Below, piece after piece: positions 13,281 to 24,432 of a DNA stretch of 64,000 bases. This DNA comes from Panax quinquefolius (Eukaryota > Streptophyta > Magnoliopsida > Apiales > Araliaceae): positions 33,024,103-33,088,102 of the forward strand of contig CM035167.1 of NCBI GenBank assembly GCA_020205615.1, read 5' to 3'. How positions within the stretch are numbered: position 1 is the first letter of the stretch; the number at the start of each line of letters is the position of its first letter. A program made the position numbers and the translations under genes. The notes under the pieces were generated by a model, which worked only from the letters and a program-made list of their open reading frames with translations, had not been told where the DNA came from and searched no databases.

Positions 13281-13588
13281 ACCAAGAATTACGTCCGAAT
13301 CCTTTTAGCCTTATCGGTACTAAAATCTCTGACCGATAACTTATTCCCTCTAATTTCCACGCAGCAATTCTTATGAATATGTTCAATGGGGATTATCTCT
13401 TCGTTTGCTACCTTAACGTCTAAAGGTATAGGTAACTTCTCAGGGATTAAACCTAATCGCTTAGCAAATTCACATGCTATAAAAGAACAAGTAGCACCCG
13501 AGTCAAATAACACATAAGTATTTATCTCATTGACCGAAATGATACCTGCTACCACATCTGTTGATGCAACCGCATCTTGAGCAGTCAT
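13281..13588 (-). pseudogene. Element A aspartic protease
   Basis: The D-S-G active site is seen in YVLFDSGATCSFI, about 30 residues into the open segment. The methionine is MTAQDAVAS; element B has the related MTVLDAVAS. The frame is lost just before the RT segment ([16 protein letters not shown] at the end is out of register with element B), so a frameshift lies near 13289-13320. Confidence 0.85.
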
Positions 13589-13673
13589 ATTAAACGTCTG
13601 GTGAGGGTCTACCCACCATCGATGGTGTTGGTCGATAATGGCTAATTTACCACTACCGAACTCTTATTCCTCT

Positions 13674-14690
13674 CTAAACCCTTCTTGAGCAATTTCTTGC
13701 CATGTGGTCCATCGACCCACGACAAAAACACCCTGGTTTTTTCTTAGGGTTAGGGACAGTTGGGTGACAAATGCCCTCCCCCCCACAGTTGTAACATACT
13801 GCTTTCCCCTTTAAACAGACTCCAATGTGAGATTTTTCGCATGTCTTACATGCTTCCGTTCTCTGTTTGGGATCTCCCTGCTTTACCCCGGTATTCCCAG
13901 GGTTAAAACTCTTCCTCTTTGGCAAGTTTCCACTTCCGCTGGCAATTTCAGCCTTATTACCTCCTTCTAACTTACTCTTAATCTTCCGCTCTTTGTGGTA
14001 CTGAGACAAAGCCTCACCACCACCTTCAGCTATTATCGCCTTCTCCAAAATGGTCCCTTAGGAAGCACTCTGGAAAACCAATATCCTACTATAGAGCCAG
14101 GGTTTTAAGCCCTGCTCAAATCTGCGCGCCTTACTTTCCTCTGTATCCACCTGATGTGGAGCAAATCTCGCCAATTCGTTAAACTTGGCGGCATACTGGG
14201 GAACTATCATATCCCCATGCTTAAGTTCTAGGAACTTAAATTCCATCCTACCCTGCATGCTAGTAGGGAAATAGTTCTCGAAGAAAACTTTCTTAAAGCT
14301 GTTCCCACGTATGTGACCTCTGTCCTAGCCCCACCTCGGTGAGCTTCCCACCGATGAGTTGGCTTCCTTCATCATCGTATGTAAATCGCAAAAAGAAGTC
14401 TTTTGCGCCTCACTTACGTTTGTTATCATAAACGCCTTTTCAATCTCTCTAATCCATGTCTGGACTTCTAGTGGATCCGTCGTTCCTCGGAACTGGGGAG
14501 GACCCACACTTTTAAAGTCCTTAAAGGTAGTTGTTCTTGCTACCCCAGAAGCTACAGGAATCCCACCCCCCACTTAGTTAAATGCAGCCGTTAATAAATT
14601 AACGAACTCTTGCATAGGGTTGTTAGGACCCCCTTGATTTTCATTATGAGACTCAGCCTCTTGGTTCCGTTGTCTACTTCTCGGCGGCAT
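13674..14690 (-). pseudogene. gag: Element A gag
   Basis: The start is MPPRSRQRNQEAESHNE with ATG at 14688-14690, matching the gag start of element B. A retrotransposon gag core follows: VGPPQFRGTTDPLEVQTWI, VPQYAAKFNELARFAPHQV and ARRFEQGLKPWLYSRI. A zinc-knuckle region then begins CYNCGGEG but reads ICHPTVPN instead of the usual H-X4-C ending, a damaged knuckle. Several stops and frameshifts lie near 14577, 14325 and 14050. The protein would form the particle core. Confidence 0.85.
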
Positions 14691-15054
14691 AATTCTGATT
14701 AAATAAATAAAGCTTCGTTATTATCTATTTAACTACTCGGTTATCATTTTAAATCAACAACAACCATTCATACCACAACAAACATGTTAAATAAAAACTT
14801 CATTATATAAATATGCTTTCATAGTCAAAACTATTTACATCATGTTCCCTTAGCCAAAAGCTATTACATACTATCCCGCGATTGCCTTCTACAAAAGTTG
14901 GGATTTACAAAAAGACTACCCTTAGTTATACAAAAGAGGGTTTTACGTCACTACTTATATACCAAAAAGATCTAGCGATCTACTAACACTGTCGAACGAC
15001 ATTTTCATATTTTTGATTTGCTAGCATCGACACTATATCTCAGCTTATGGTATG

Positions 15055-15643
15055 TCAAGTCTGTCCGGACTCAATAGAATAGCAAGCAATTTTCAGCTTG
15101 AAATCCTCATGAGCGCATTCATGGATGTATGACATCCTAGTTATTTTCTGGTCTTTCTCAACCAGTTTCTTTTGTAACTCAAGGACCTCATCCTTATAGT
15201 TACGAGCCTTATCAGTCATAAGCACTTTTTCATCGTGCTCTGACTCAAAATCTCCGCTCTCTGATTCTTTACGCCTCATATAAAGGCGATTATTTCCTCA
15301 ATCCGCGTGCCTCTACCTGAGTACGCAAATGCACATTCCTATCCAACACTGCCAGATATAATGCTCTAGTTGCATCCAGAGATGCTGGCTCCTGAGTTGG
15401 TAACACCGTGTTAATCGATGTCACCTCCATTTCCTCCTCCACATCTAGCATCTCGTTAAGGTATGATGCTAATCCCATAGTCTCCTCAGAGTATTCCTCC
15501 TCAGAGATGTACTCCTCAATATTAGAGTCTTCTAGTACAACTATCGGTACCTCTGCCACTGGCATTGGTACAATCTCAACTTGGTTAACTGAGTCCTCAC
15601 TTATCATTTCCACGTTTCTAAACATCAAGCTATCGGTTGACAT
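15055..15643 (-). pseudogene. Element A pre-gag accessory ORF (unknown function)
   Basis: Lies between the primer site and gag, where most gypsy elements have only leader sequence. The N-terminal part (15643-15290, MSTDSLMFRNVEMISEDSVN) is acidic, with EEEYSEETMGLASYLNEML and EVTSINTV. The C-terminal part (15279-15055) has a heptad-like charged segment, KDEVLELQKKLVEKDQKI, suggesting a coiled coil. The two parts are out of frame near 15280-15310. The same order and residues recur in element B (24433-25032), so this was one protein of about 200 residues. Here CGA-to-TGA has cut the last codons. I do not recognise a family. Confidence 0.75.
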
Positions 15644-15689
15644 CTACAAACACATAACACACTGATTAGTACATAATACACAATAGTAT

Positions 15690-15869
15690 AAGCATAAATC
15701 ACATTTAATATTTTTAAGATTAATTTCCATCTTTTAATACTTTTGATACTGAGTTGTCTCAATATCTTATTAATTCAATGAACTTGAATTTCATTCCTCG
15801 GACTTTATCTTCCTTACGAGGTTATTAACCTAAGGGTTTCCCCCCCCCCCTAAAGTTTTATAACCTAAG
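15690..15869 (-). other. Leader stretch between PBS and pre-gag ORF, element A
   Basis: No coding signal. It includes a run of about a dozen C (+ strand, 15839-15850) near the primer site. Element B has the matching region at 24210-24432 without the long homopolymer. Confidence 0.5.
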
Positions 15870-15882
15870 GCTTTGATACCAA
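15870..15882 (-). other. Primer-binding site of element A
   Basis: The - strand reads TTGGTATCAAAGC two bases inside the 5' LTR; this is the initiator-Met tRNA complement with one substitution. Confidence 0.8.
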
Positions 15883-16108
15883 CCTGTGACGCCCCCAAAT
15901 TCGGGTATCTTCCAACCTGACGAGATGGTGTTCCACCTTTGTCTTAACATCCATACAATCATTCCAATTGAAATACAACAAAATGAAAGTAATTACTATC
16001 TTCTTATTACAATTAAAGTATAATCCTTCCCAGGTTCATAAATCGGTTACATCGTTCATTGTTCATAATGTATAATACATACAAACTTACTAAACTATTA
16101 CACAATGC

Positions 16109-16168
16109 CTAAGCATCCATCATAGATTTGCCCTTATCATTCTTGGCATTCACAGTACGTTCATCTTT
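16109..16168 (-). CDS. Conserved 19-codon lysine-rich frame in the LTR of element A
   Basis: Starts two bases after the predicted acceptor and reads K-D-E-R-T ... D-K-G-K-(A/S) ... with TAG as codon 20. The left LTR (frame ending at the stop near 7016) reads almost the same. Elements B (23911-23970) and E (46800-46859) have frames at the same offset, with the same length and the same DKGK core. No in-frame ATG is visible in the upstream exon, so translation is unproven. It could be the last exon of something spliced from elsewhere, or RNA-level conservation. Confidence 0.45.
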   Translation of the reverse strand, partial: KDERTVNAKNDKGKSMMDA

Positions 16169-16170
16169 AA

Positions 16171-18161
16171 CTGCAGTTATATAATTCAAGCAAGAAGTGA
16201 GCATGACAACTCAGCAAGTTTAATCAAGGATAACATGAATACCACATTCATGAATTATATAAAAATTCCAACATAACTGAACAATAGTTATGAAGTATTA
16301 TGAATCAATAATACTTTAACAGTTCATAACATCAATTTCCAAAGTATAGAATAGATTAGGAGTTCTGAACCGGTCGATAGACCATGAACAGTAAATTTCA
16401 GTTTTCATACTTGAAAAGGAGTCCACAACACTAAGGTCGTTCATCCGTATCATTTACGAGCACTTCTAGGTGATCAGCCTATAGTACTCTATGTTGATCA
16501 ACACTACATTCATTAAACGTATTTACGTTTAATATTTTTGGCAAACTCGCGTGCCCATCGAATGATTGATGAAAAATACTTTTGTTTGTTCATAGACAAA
16601 CCTTACCTTCACGTCCGTACCAATTACTTGGCATAGGATAGCGTTAACATCTCTATATAGAATGATATGTATGATAATCAATCTATATATAACGAATAGT
16701 CTAGCCGAGTTAAAATCTGGCATCGACCCTTTCTTTAAAACAAGTCTTTCAATTCAGTTCAACGAATCACATAAAACTTGGCTAACATTGAAGTTAGACA
16801 AGCGTTAAGAAAACTTTCCATTCAGCGACTTCAAATAAATTACTCCACTGACCACAACATTTACAGATTCTATATGATATGTTCACATAGCACACAGTAA
16901 TTAGCTACCAAACAACTATTCACATTGTTCCTACAAGCTTCTTTCTCTTCTATGTGTGCGTTAACTTAATATCTTTATTAAAGTCAACGTGACGTATTAC
17001 CCTTCGTCCCAGTGTATCACTCTATTGACGTTTATTAATCGGACTCAAACATCGTTGATAAGGTACCAACTTTGTTCATTGTACATATCTTGTTAACATG
17101 CATTACATTCCTAAGTTTCATACCATATACCTTAGTATAGGTAATATAGGATTAGTCTTAGTACTTTCTTTGAGTATATAAACTCAACCCAAGTAGGTCT
17201 CGAAATAACTGAAGTTCAAAACCTAAGTTACTATCAAAAACCTTGAACTTCATGGCTGCGCCTGCGACATCGTAAGCATTCTAGTGGCGTTCATGGTGCC
17301 ACTCTCCGAGGGTTTTGCCCGGATGAACAAACACTTTCATGACAAGTACATGAGTCTCAAACCTTTTAATTTTTTTTTCTAGCCATAACGGTCTTTGTGG
17401 CGTGGCTTTTTACACTACGTGCAGCGTGCAAGCGCTGAGACCTCGATCTCATATTCTCGGCGGTTTGAAAACTCTGTGAATTTCTTGGGGCCGTAACTTC
17501 TTCGTTATAAGCCAGATTTGGTCCGTTCAAAATCCTACACGTCATAAACGACATACCCTACGCATTCATATAAGAATTCAACACTTTCAAATCCGTTAAC
17601 TCAGAATTCACTATTGAGTTCATTTTATATACGTTCATAAACGTTAATGAGCGTTCAATGCTCGTTTTCTTCGTTCTAAGTTGGAATCCGACGATTCTCG
17701 AACTCATAACTCTTAATCACCCTATCTCACGTGTTGACATTGAAAACAAACATTTTCAAGTCTCACGGCAACTTTCGACTACCAATCCGGAATTTCTACG
17801 TTTTCGACGTTTAACGTCTATTTCCGTAAAATTTTCCATAACTTCATTACTAATGTTCTCTAAGCCAAATCACATGGAATACTCCATGGATTTCATATCT
17901 ACATCCTAACCAAACAAGATGCATATACTAACGTATTGATGGAGCTCAATTGTTTATCAACAATCGATCTCAACTATCAATATTTCCATGGTTCAAAAAC
18001 TATATTAAACCTTATTATTTTTATAATCTCATGACTTATAGAGATTGAATCTATGGTAATTCATCTTTAAATCCTCACTCATAACATATACCACCCCTAC
18101 ATGATTCTCTAAAATGAAAGAAAATCTAAAAGAGATGGAGATGAGAAACAAGAAGTATTAC
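16171..18161 (-). other. Predicted leader intron in the 5' LTR of element A
   Basis: The donor GAG|GTAATA lies about 148 nt after the start of the TATA box. The acceptor AACTGCAG is preceded 20-30 nt upstream by TGCTCAC, a good plant branch-point match. Splicing would remove about 2 kb with many ATGs, leaving a leader of roughly 400 nt. Elements B, C, E and F have the same spacing and signals. No transcript data are available here. Confidence 0.6.
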
Positions 18162-18301
18162 CTCAAGAACTCTTAAGAAATCTTTTGGAAAAATATAAGT
18201 TAAAGCTTCCAATTGTATGCTTGCAAGGATAGCTCTCTTTCTCTCTCAAATAATCTAGGTTGGCAATTTGAAAAACTCACAAATGAATCAACCTAGCTTC
18301 T

Positions 18302-18309
18302 TATTTATA
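18302..18309 (-). promoter_or_regulatory. TATA box in the 5' LTR of element A
   Basis: The - strand reads CTATAAATAAGAAGC, followed about 60 nt later by a GAGAGAGAAAGAG tract, as in the leaders of the other LTRs. Transcription should start about 30 nt downstream. Confidence 0.7.
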
Positions 18310-19191
18310 GAAAATTAGAATGGAGGGCATAATGGTCAAAGAACCATCACCTCCTTACTATTTATGTGTGGTCACCAAGTAAAACACTTGGTGACCAAGA
18401 CTTATGCTTGGCTTCCACACCAAGGTGGCCGTCCCACCTCCTTTTGTGAGATCCCATGGGTTACCCCATGGGTTTTACCCATTCGGTGACCCACCGGTTC
18501 GACCCACGGTTCGGTTTCAATGAATTGGACTTAACTAAATTATCATATGGCCTTGGTCATTCAAATGATTAGATTCATTAATAATCTAACTCAAATGAAT
18601 TAGTCATTAAGTCTTAACTTAATTCTATAATACGAATCGTATCACATACGTACAATTTACGTATTATCTCCGTATACTACTCGTACAATAATCGTATTGT
18701 ACCTCGTATCTTCTCAACATATTATACATAGATAATAAATAGTATCACCAAAGGCATAACACTCGGCTTAACCCTAGCGCCATTCCTTCTACGCATATTA
18801 TTTCCTCCTCGAAAATCAATATACTCAACCCTTAGGTTTTAAGTCCACAGGCGAAAACTGCGTTTGCCATAAATGAAATATTATCAGATATTCCATCTCA
18901 TCACGATATTCTATCATTATGCGTTTCTCAGAATTTCAAAATAATTCTCCGAACAGAAATAGATAAATAGTGTTTTTACGAAAATTTCTCAAAAAACAAT
19001 TATTATCGTCTTGGAAATTCCAAACAACTATTTCTAACATGTAGCCAGAATACTAACCACGTTAGCACATTCTAGGTCATAGAACGACCTTCACATAGCT
19101 TACTCACAAAGAAATCAATTAAATTCATTTAATTCACATAATCAAATAAAAATTTAATTGTCATAAAAATTCGATTTTCTCGGGCGTTACA

Positions 19192-19196
19192 ATATA
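19192..19196. repeat. Target-site duplication of element A (right copy)
   Basis: ATATA, identical to 6792-6796, directly after the LTR end GCGTTACA. Copia coding resumes here. Confidence 0.9.
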
Positions 19197-20829
19197 TACT
19201 ATTGATTTTGAGCAACAGGATGAAGAACTATGTCTTACTTCAGTACAAGATGAGGCTTATCTATGGCATAAGAGGATGAGACATGTTCATATGTATCTAA
19301 TCAAAAAGTTATATGTAAGAAATCTTGTAAGAGGACTGCCAAAAATAAGGTTTGAAAAGAAAGGAATATGCATTCCTTGTCAACTAGGAAAACAAGTAAG
19401 AACTTCGTTTATGGCAAAGAATATGGTATCAACCTCTTCTCCCTTGCAATTACTCCATCTTGATTTATTTGGACCAGAAAGACATTCTAGTATTAATGGT
19501 AAATTTTATGCATTTGTAATAGTTGATGATTTTTCTAGATACACATGGGTATTATTCTTGAGAACTAAGGATGAAGCATTTAAAGAGTTTGAAAGATTAA
19601 TAAGAAAACTTGAAACAAAATATAGTTACAAACTCATTAGAATTAGAAGTGACCATGGCAATGAATTTCATAAAGATTTTATAACCTTTTGTGATCAAAG
19701 AGGTATTAGCCATGAATTCTCAGCACCGAGGACTCCTCAAGAAAACGGGGTGGTGGAAATGAAGAATAGGACTCTACAAGAGACAGCTAGAACTCTATTA
19801 CAACAAATTAAGCTTCCAAAGAAATTTTGGGCCGAAGCAGTAAGTACATCTTGTTATGTTTTAAATAGAGTACTCATCCGTCCTATTATTTTTAAAACAC
19901 CATATGAGCTTTTAAATAATAAAATTCCCAACATAAGTTATTTCAAAATATTTGGTTCTAAATGTTTCCTTTTAAATACAAGTGACAATTTGGGAAAATT
20001 TGATGCTAAGTCATATGAAGGAATATTTATTGGTTATTCTCAAAATAGTAAGGCTTATCGCATTTTCAATATTAGAAAGTCATGTGTAGAAGAATCTGTT
20101 CATATCACTTTCAATGAGACTAACAATGATCTTCCAAAAGAAAGTGAAGATGATGCAGGAAATTTGGAGACAGTCAGAATTTCAGCAAACCGAAACGAAC
20201 AAAACATGAGACTGAATGAACAAATTCAGCAAACTGAAATAGATGACCAGCATGAACGTGAACCTGAAAATTTGCAGGATGCTGAAAATGAGTCTAATGA
20301 TCGAGAGGAAGTTATGCATAATATCCAAATGCCAAGAACAACTAGATCCATCAAGAATCATCCTCTAAAAAATATTATTGGAGATATCAATAAAGGTATA
20401 ACCACACGAAGAGGTTTACAAAATCACTATGTATTCTCTGCATTTTTGTCACAGGTTGAGCCAAAGAATGCAAAGGATACAATACTTGATGAGAACTGGC
20501 TATTGGAAATGCAAGAAGAACTTCAACAATTTGAGAGATGCCAAGTGTGGGAACTTATGTCTCCTCCAAAAGATGTCTCCATCATTGGTACTAAATGGGT
20601 CTTCAAGAACAAGCTTGATGAGCATGGGACAATCATTCGTAACAAAGCAAGGTTGGTAGCTCAAGGATACAACCAACATGAGGGGATCGACTATGAAAAA
20701 ACTTATGCACCAATAACAAGGTTGGAATCAATCCGAATTCTGTTAACATTTGCATGCTACAAAAAGTTCAAGCTTCATCAAATGGATGTAAAAAGCGCGT
20801 TCCTTAATGGACACATCAATGAAGAAATG
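19197..20829 (+). pseudogene. Copia GAG-pre-integrase, integrase and first part of RT
   Basis: One open frame from the A junction to the B junction, upstream of the apparent methionine at 19276. In order: zinc-binding LWHKRMRHVHM ... CIPCQLGK; integrase core with D in LHLDLFGP, D in IRSDHGNEF and E in ENGVVEMKNRT; the KIFGSKCFLL region; then RT starting near ELQQFERCQVWELM, with GTKWVFKNKLDEHG, RLVAQGYNQHEGIDYEKTYAP and HQMDVKSAFLNG. At 20829 it runs into the LTR of element B after NEEM. The rest of RT is at 42563. All integrase catalytic residues are kept and no stop interrupts this piece. Confidence 0.92.
20825..20829. repeat. Target-site duplication of element B (left copy)
   Basis: AAATG here against AAGTG at 42558-42562. 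The G form restores a common copia residue, so the left copy probably carries a later G-to-A change. Confidence 0.8.
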
Positions 20830-21722
20830 TGTAACGCCCGAGAATTTCAAATTTTGAATGAATTAAATTTTTATTTGATTATGTGAATTAAATGAATTTA
20901 ATTGATTTATTATGTGAGTAAGATGTTCGAAGGTCGTTCTATGACCTAGAATATACGGTTGTGGTTAGTATTCTGGCTTTGTGCTAGGATTAATTATCGT
21001 GAAATATCAAGACAAAAATGAAGGTTTTCCGAGAATGTTTGGGTAAAAATACTATTCATCCAATTTCGTTCGGAGCTAGGGTTTGAAATTTCGAGAAACG
21101 CGTAATGAAATAATATGAAGATATTATAGAATATCCAATACTATAGCCGTTATGGCAAAAAGAGTTTTCGCCTGCGGACTTAAATCCTAAGGGTTTGTGA
21201 AGAGGTTTCTGAAAGAGAAATGAAATGCGTATAGTTGTTTCGAATATTATACCTATGAGATACAAGTATTATACTAGTATGAAAACGAGTATGGTATTAA
21301 GAACAGTACGACGTGTAATACGAATATCGTATGAGTATTAGATGAAGAGAATACGAGAGTTATACGCGTAGAATACGAGAAGTAGTAATGGAGTATGAGT
21401 TAAGGGTTTGGTATAATCTAATTGTACTTAAACCAATAGCAAGCCCAATGAATTAAGTGTACAAGCCCAAGTCAAGGCCCAATACTAATTATGTCAAGCC
21501 CAATCCAAAAAGTAAACCGTGGGTCGAACCGATGGGTCATGGGATGGGTAAAACCCATGGGGCAACCCATGGGATGATCCAGAAGGAGAGTGGGCTGGCC
21601 ACTTGGTGGTCAAGTAAAGTGACAACTTGCTCACCAAGTACTTTACTTGGTGGCAAAGTTGATTAAGGAGGTGGAATAGTAAGGAGGTGGAGTTTGGACA
21701 ATATTTCCCCTTAGTTGGTTGC

Positions 21723-21731
21723 CTATATATA
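21723..21731 (+). promoter_or_regulatory. TATA box in the 5' LTR of element B
   Basis: CTATATATA, followed by AAGCTAG and a GAGAGAGAAAGAG tract. The right LTR has the same box near 40078. Confidence 0.7.
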
Positions 21732-21870
21732 CAAAGCTAGAATTGATTAATTGATGTTTTGTAAATATTGTTCAACCTATATTGAGAGAGAGAAAGAGCT
21801 AGAAATACTTAATCATTCTACTTCCAAGCAAACCTTTAGACGTTTATCAAGAACGTGAATTACTTCAAAG

Positions 21871-23908
21871 GTAAATTCTCATAAACCGTAATCTTCATCT
21901 TTTTTGATTGCTTTCTCGTAGAAGAATCATAGATTGGTGGAGCATGTTTATTGAGGAGATATAAGGATGTCTATTAATGACCAAATCATTGATAGGTCAT
22001 GACCAAAAAGAAATTGTAAGTGTTTACGTGAGTTAAAACCATAGAAAGTCTTAAATGTGAACTTAGTTATGAATGAACGATTTGAAAACCGTTATAGCTA
22101 AGGAATGTGCCTATTGTTTGGTTAGGATGACTATGATGAATCAATGGAGTTTTCCATTTGATTTGGTTTATAGAACACGAATAACGAAGTTATGACGAAT
22201 TTTGCGAAAATAGACGTTAAACGTCGAAAATATAGAAGTCTCGGATTAAAGGTCAAAAGTTGTCGTGTGACTTGTAAATGTTGGTTTCCAAGGTCAACAC
22301 GTGAGATAAGGTAATTAAGAGTCGTAGGCGCAAGAATCGTCGCATTCCGACTTATAACGAAGAAAACGAGTGTTGAACGGTTAGAAATGTTAAACGAACG
22401 CTTAAAAATGAACTCAAAGGTGAATTTCTAGTTAACGGATTCGAACATATAAAATTCTTATATGAACACATAAAGGATGTAATTTGTGACTTGTAGGCTT
22501 TCGAATGGGTTAATTCGGATGTAAAACGAACAAATTAGGAAGCCGGGAGTTTCGTTAGAAAAATGGACTGTTTGGCCAATCGGTGTGCCGAGTCGGTCAT
22601 GTGCAATGCCAACTCGAGTGTATTTTGCCATACTTGACGCCATGTATGGCTGAGAGATAATGAAAACGTCTGGAGACTGGCGCCGCAGCGAGAGAATTTG
22701 TTCATGGACTCATGGCCAGACACACGAAGTTCGACGGCAAACCTCTCGGAGAGTGACGCCAAGATGCCTTTTGTAATGTAAGGGATGTCGTGACTGCATA
22801 TACCGTGATGAAAAATGTTGACCAAGTTAGGTTTTGTTCCATTTTGAATGTAGACCTAAAGTAAGACAATGAAGGTACTTAATGTTCATAATCAAGCTAA
22901 CCTTAAATTACTTATAAGGTGATAATGTTAGATGATTTAGTAAGGTTTAATAGAAATTAAACAAAGAACGCGGGAACGTAATAAGTAAACTATAGATGAG
23001 GTTCAACATTGGTAATTCACCAATGATGATCGCATGCCGGTTAGTAACGTAAGAACGTTAACGAGCCATACCAAAGTATAGAGAGTGGAATCGACTTTAA
23101 TAACGAAGTTAATTCGAATAAGACATAGAAGAGAAAGAAGTTGGTTAGAACCGTAAAGTTTTTTTGTTTGATAACTAATTACAGTATGGTATGTGAATGT
23201 ATCATGTAGATCCTATAAAGACTGAGAATAGTTGAATTGTATATTCAAAGACGCTTGAAGGCAACTCTTTCTTAACGCTTGTCTAACCTTCGTGTTAGCC
23301 AAGTTATATGTGATGCATGTTATAAAATGCATGAATGGTTGTAAAGAAAGAGTCGATGCCTGTTTTGACTCGGCTAGACAAGTATTGAAGAATGAATTGA
23401 TTTGTTTACAAGTCTGTTGATATAGAACTATTAACGATATCCTATGCCAAGTATTTAGTACGGATGAGAAGGTAAGTTTGTCTACGTACAAACAAAAAGT
23501 ATTTTCATCGATTATTCGATGGGCACGCGAGGTGGCCAAATGTTAAACATAAATACGTTTAATGAAAGAGTGTTGATCAACATAGAGTATAATAGGCTGA
23601 TCACCTAGAAGTGCTCATAAGTAAAGACGGGTGGATGGCCTTAGTGCTGGATATCCTTTTTAAGTATGAAAACAAAAAGAGTATGTTCATGGTCTATTGA
23701 CCGGTTCATCATTCCTAAGCTATTATATATACTTTGGAATTATTGTTATGACATGAGAAGTACTAGTCAAATGTTTCATAGTGCTTCGTAGTTAATTGTT
23801 CAGTTATAGAAATAAAGCATGTAATTGTTAATGTGATATTCATATGATTCTTTGTTATGACTTGCTGAGCTAGTTATGCTCATTCTTGCTTGAACCATAT
23901 GTTTGTAG
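21871..23908 (+). other. Predicted leader intron in the 5' LTR of element B
   Basis: Donor TTCAAAG|GTAAAT at 21870/21871, 148 nt after the TATA box start. TGCTCAT lies at 23877-23883 and the acceptor TTTGTAG ends at 23908. The right LTR keeps the same signals (intron 40225-42277). Predicted intron length is 2038 nt. The intron also holds a perfect TGTTGATCAACA palindrome (23571-23582). Confidence 0.6.
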
Positions 23909-23910
23909 CT

Positions 23911-23970
23911 AAAGCCGAACGAACTGAGAGTTCTAAGAGAGATAAAGGCAAGGCTAAGATGGATAATTAA
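23911..23970 (+). CDS. Conserved 19-codon lysine-rich frame in the LTR of element B
   Basis: Reads KAERTESSKRDKGKAKMDN, then TAA, starting two bases after the acceptor. The right LTR repeats it at 42280-42339. The length and the DKGK core match elements A and E although many third codon positions differ, which hints at protein-level conservation. The spliced upstream exon has an in-frame TAG and no ATG, so the start is unknown. Confidence 0.45.
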   Translation, partial: KAERTESSKRDKGKAKMDN

Positions 23971-24192
23971 TTGTCCTGTAATAGATTAATGTATGTGTAT
24001 GTAAAATACTTATGAAGAACCACAAATGTATTCGGTTATGAACCTGGGAAAGGATTTATTACAAATGTAATACAAAGATAGTAATTACACTCTTTATGTT
24101 TTTATCTCAATGGAATGATTGTATGGATTATAGTATACATCGTTGAGCACCATCTGTCGGGTTGGAAGATACCCGGATTTGGGGGCGTCATA

Positions 24193-24207
24193 GGTTGGTA
24201 TCAAAGC
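24193..24207 (+). other. Primer-binding site of element B
   Basis: GGTTGGTATCAAAGC directly after the LTR; initiator-Met type with one change, identical to the PBS of A over this stretch. Confidence 0.8.
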
Positions 24208-24432
24208 ATTAGGTTATAAAACTTAAGGGGGAAGAACCTTAGTCTAATAACCTCGTTAGGAAAGGAAGAGTCCGAAGAAAGTTAACTCGAGTCAAATTAG
24301 TTAATAAGGTATTGAGGAAACTCAGTACCAAAAGATTTAAAAGATGGAAAGTAACCCTAAATGGATTAAATGTGATTTGTGCTTATATTATTGTGTATTA
24401 TGTACTAATCAATTTGTTATGTGTTATTGTAG

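Larger units (their letters stand above)
6797..19191 (-). mobile_element. Element A: Ty3/gypsy chromovirus-like retrotransposon, complete but decayed
   Basis: The element is 12,395 bp, with LTRs of 3319 and 3307 bp and a 5769-bp inner region. On the - strand the order is 5' LTR (15885-19191), PBS, pre-gag ORF, gag, protease, RT, RNase H, integrase with a chromodomain-like tail, PPT, 3' LTR (6797-10115). The long LTRs, initiator-Met primer and C-terminal WRNHNAEEATWE motif fit the Tekay/Del chromovirus group. Perfect 5-bp duplicates flank it. It belongs to the same broad family as element B, which lies in the opposite orientation. Every ORF carries stops or frameshifts, so it is not autonomous now. 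Confidence 0.92.
15885..19191 (-). repeat. 5' LTR of element A
   Basis: Begins TGTGACGCCC and ends GCGTTACA on the + strand. The - strand holds the promoter: TATA box CTATAAATAAG, donor GAG|GTAATA at 18162/18161, conserved TGCTCAC (16197-16202) and acceptor ending at 16171. The GC-rich block seen at 8150-8290 in the other LTR is here (17240-17410) heavily altered, although flanking sequence stays nearly identical. Confidence 0.9.
20830..24192 (+). repeat. 5' LTR of element B
   Basis: Starts TGTAACGCCCGAG and ends GCGTCATA (mutated from GCGTCACA). The first 120 bp closely match the reverse complement of the LTR of A, including GTTCTATGACCTAG and GGTTAGTATTCTGGCT. A TATA box, donor, branch-like box and acceptor follow in order. 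Confidence 0.9.

Noticed and set aside
16529..16723. A 64-codon frame repeated at 7436-7630
   Set aside because: Same explanation: two LTR copies of element A. No coding signature.
23213..23539. Frame of about 105 codons on the - strand, repeated at 41591-41908
   Set aside because: Duplicate LTR sequence of element B read backwards, with no protein match that I recognise.
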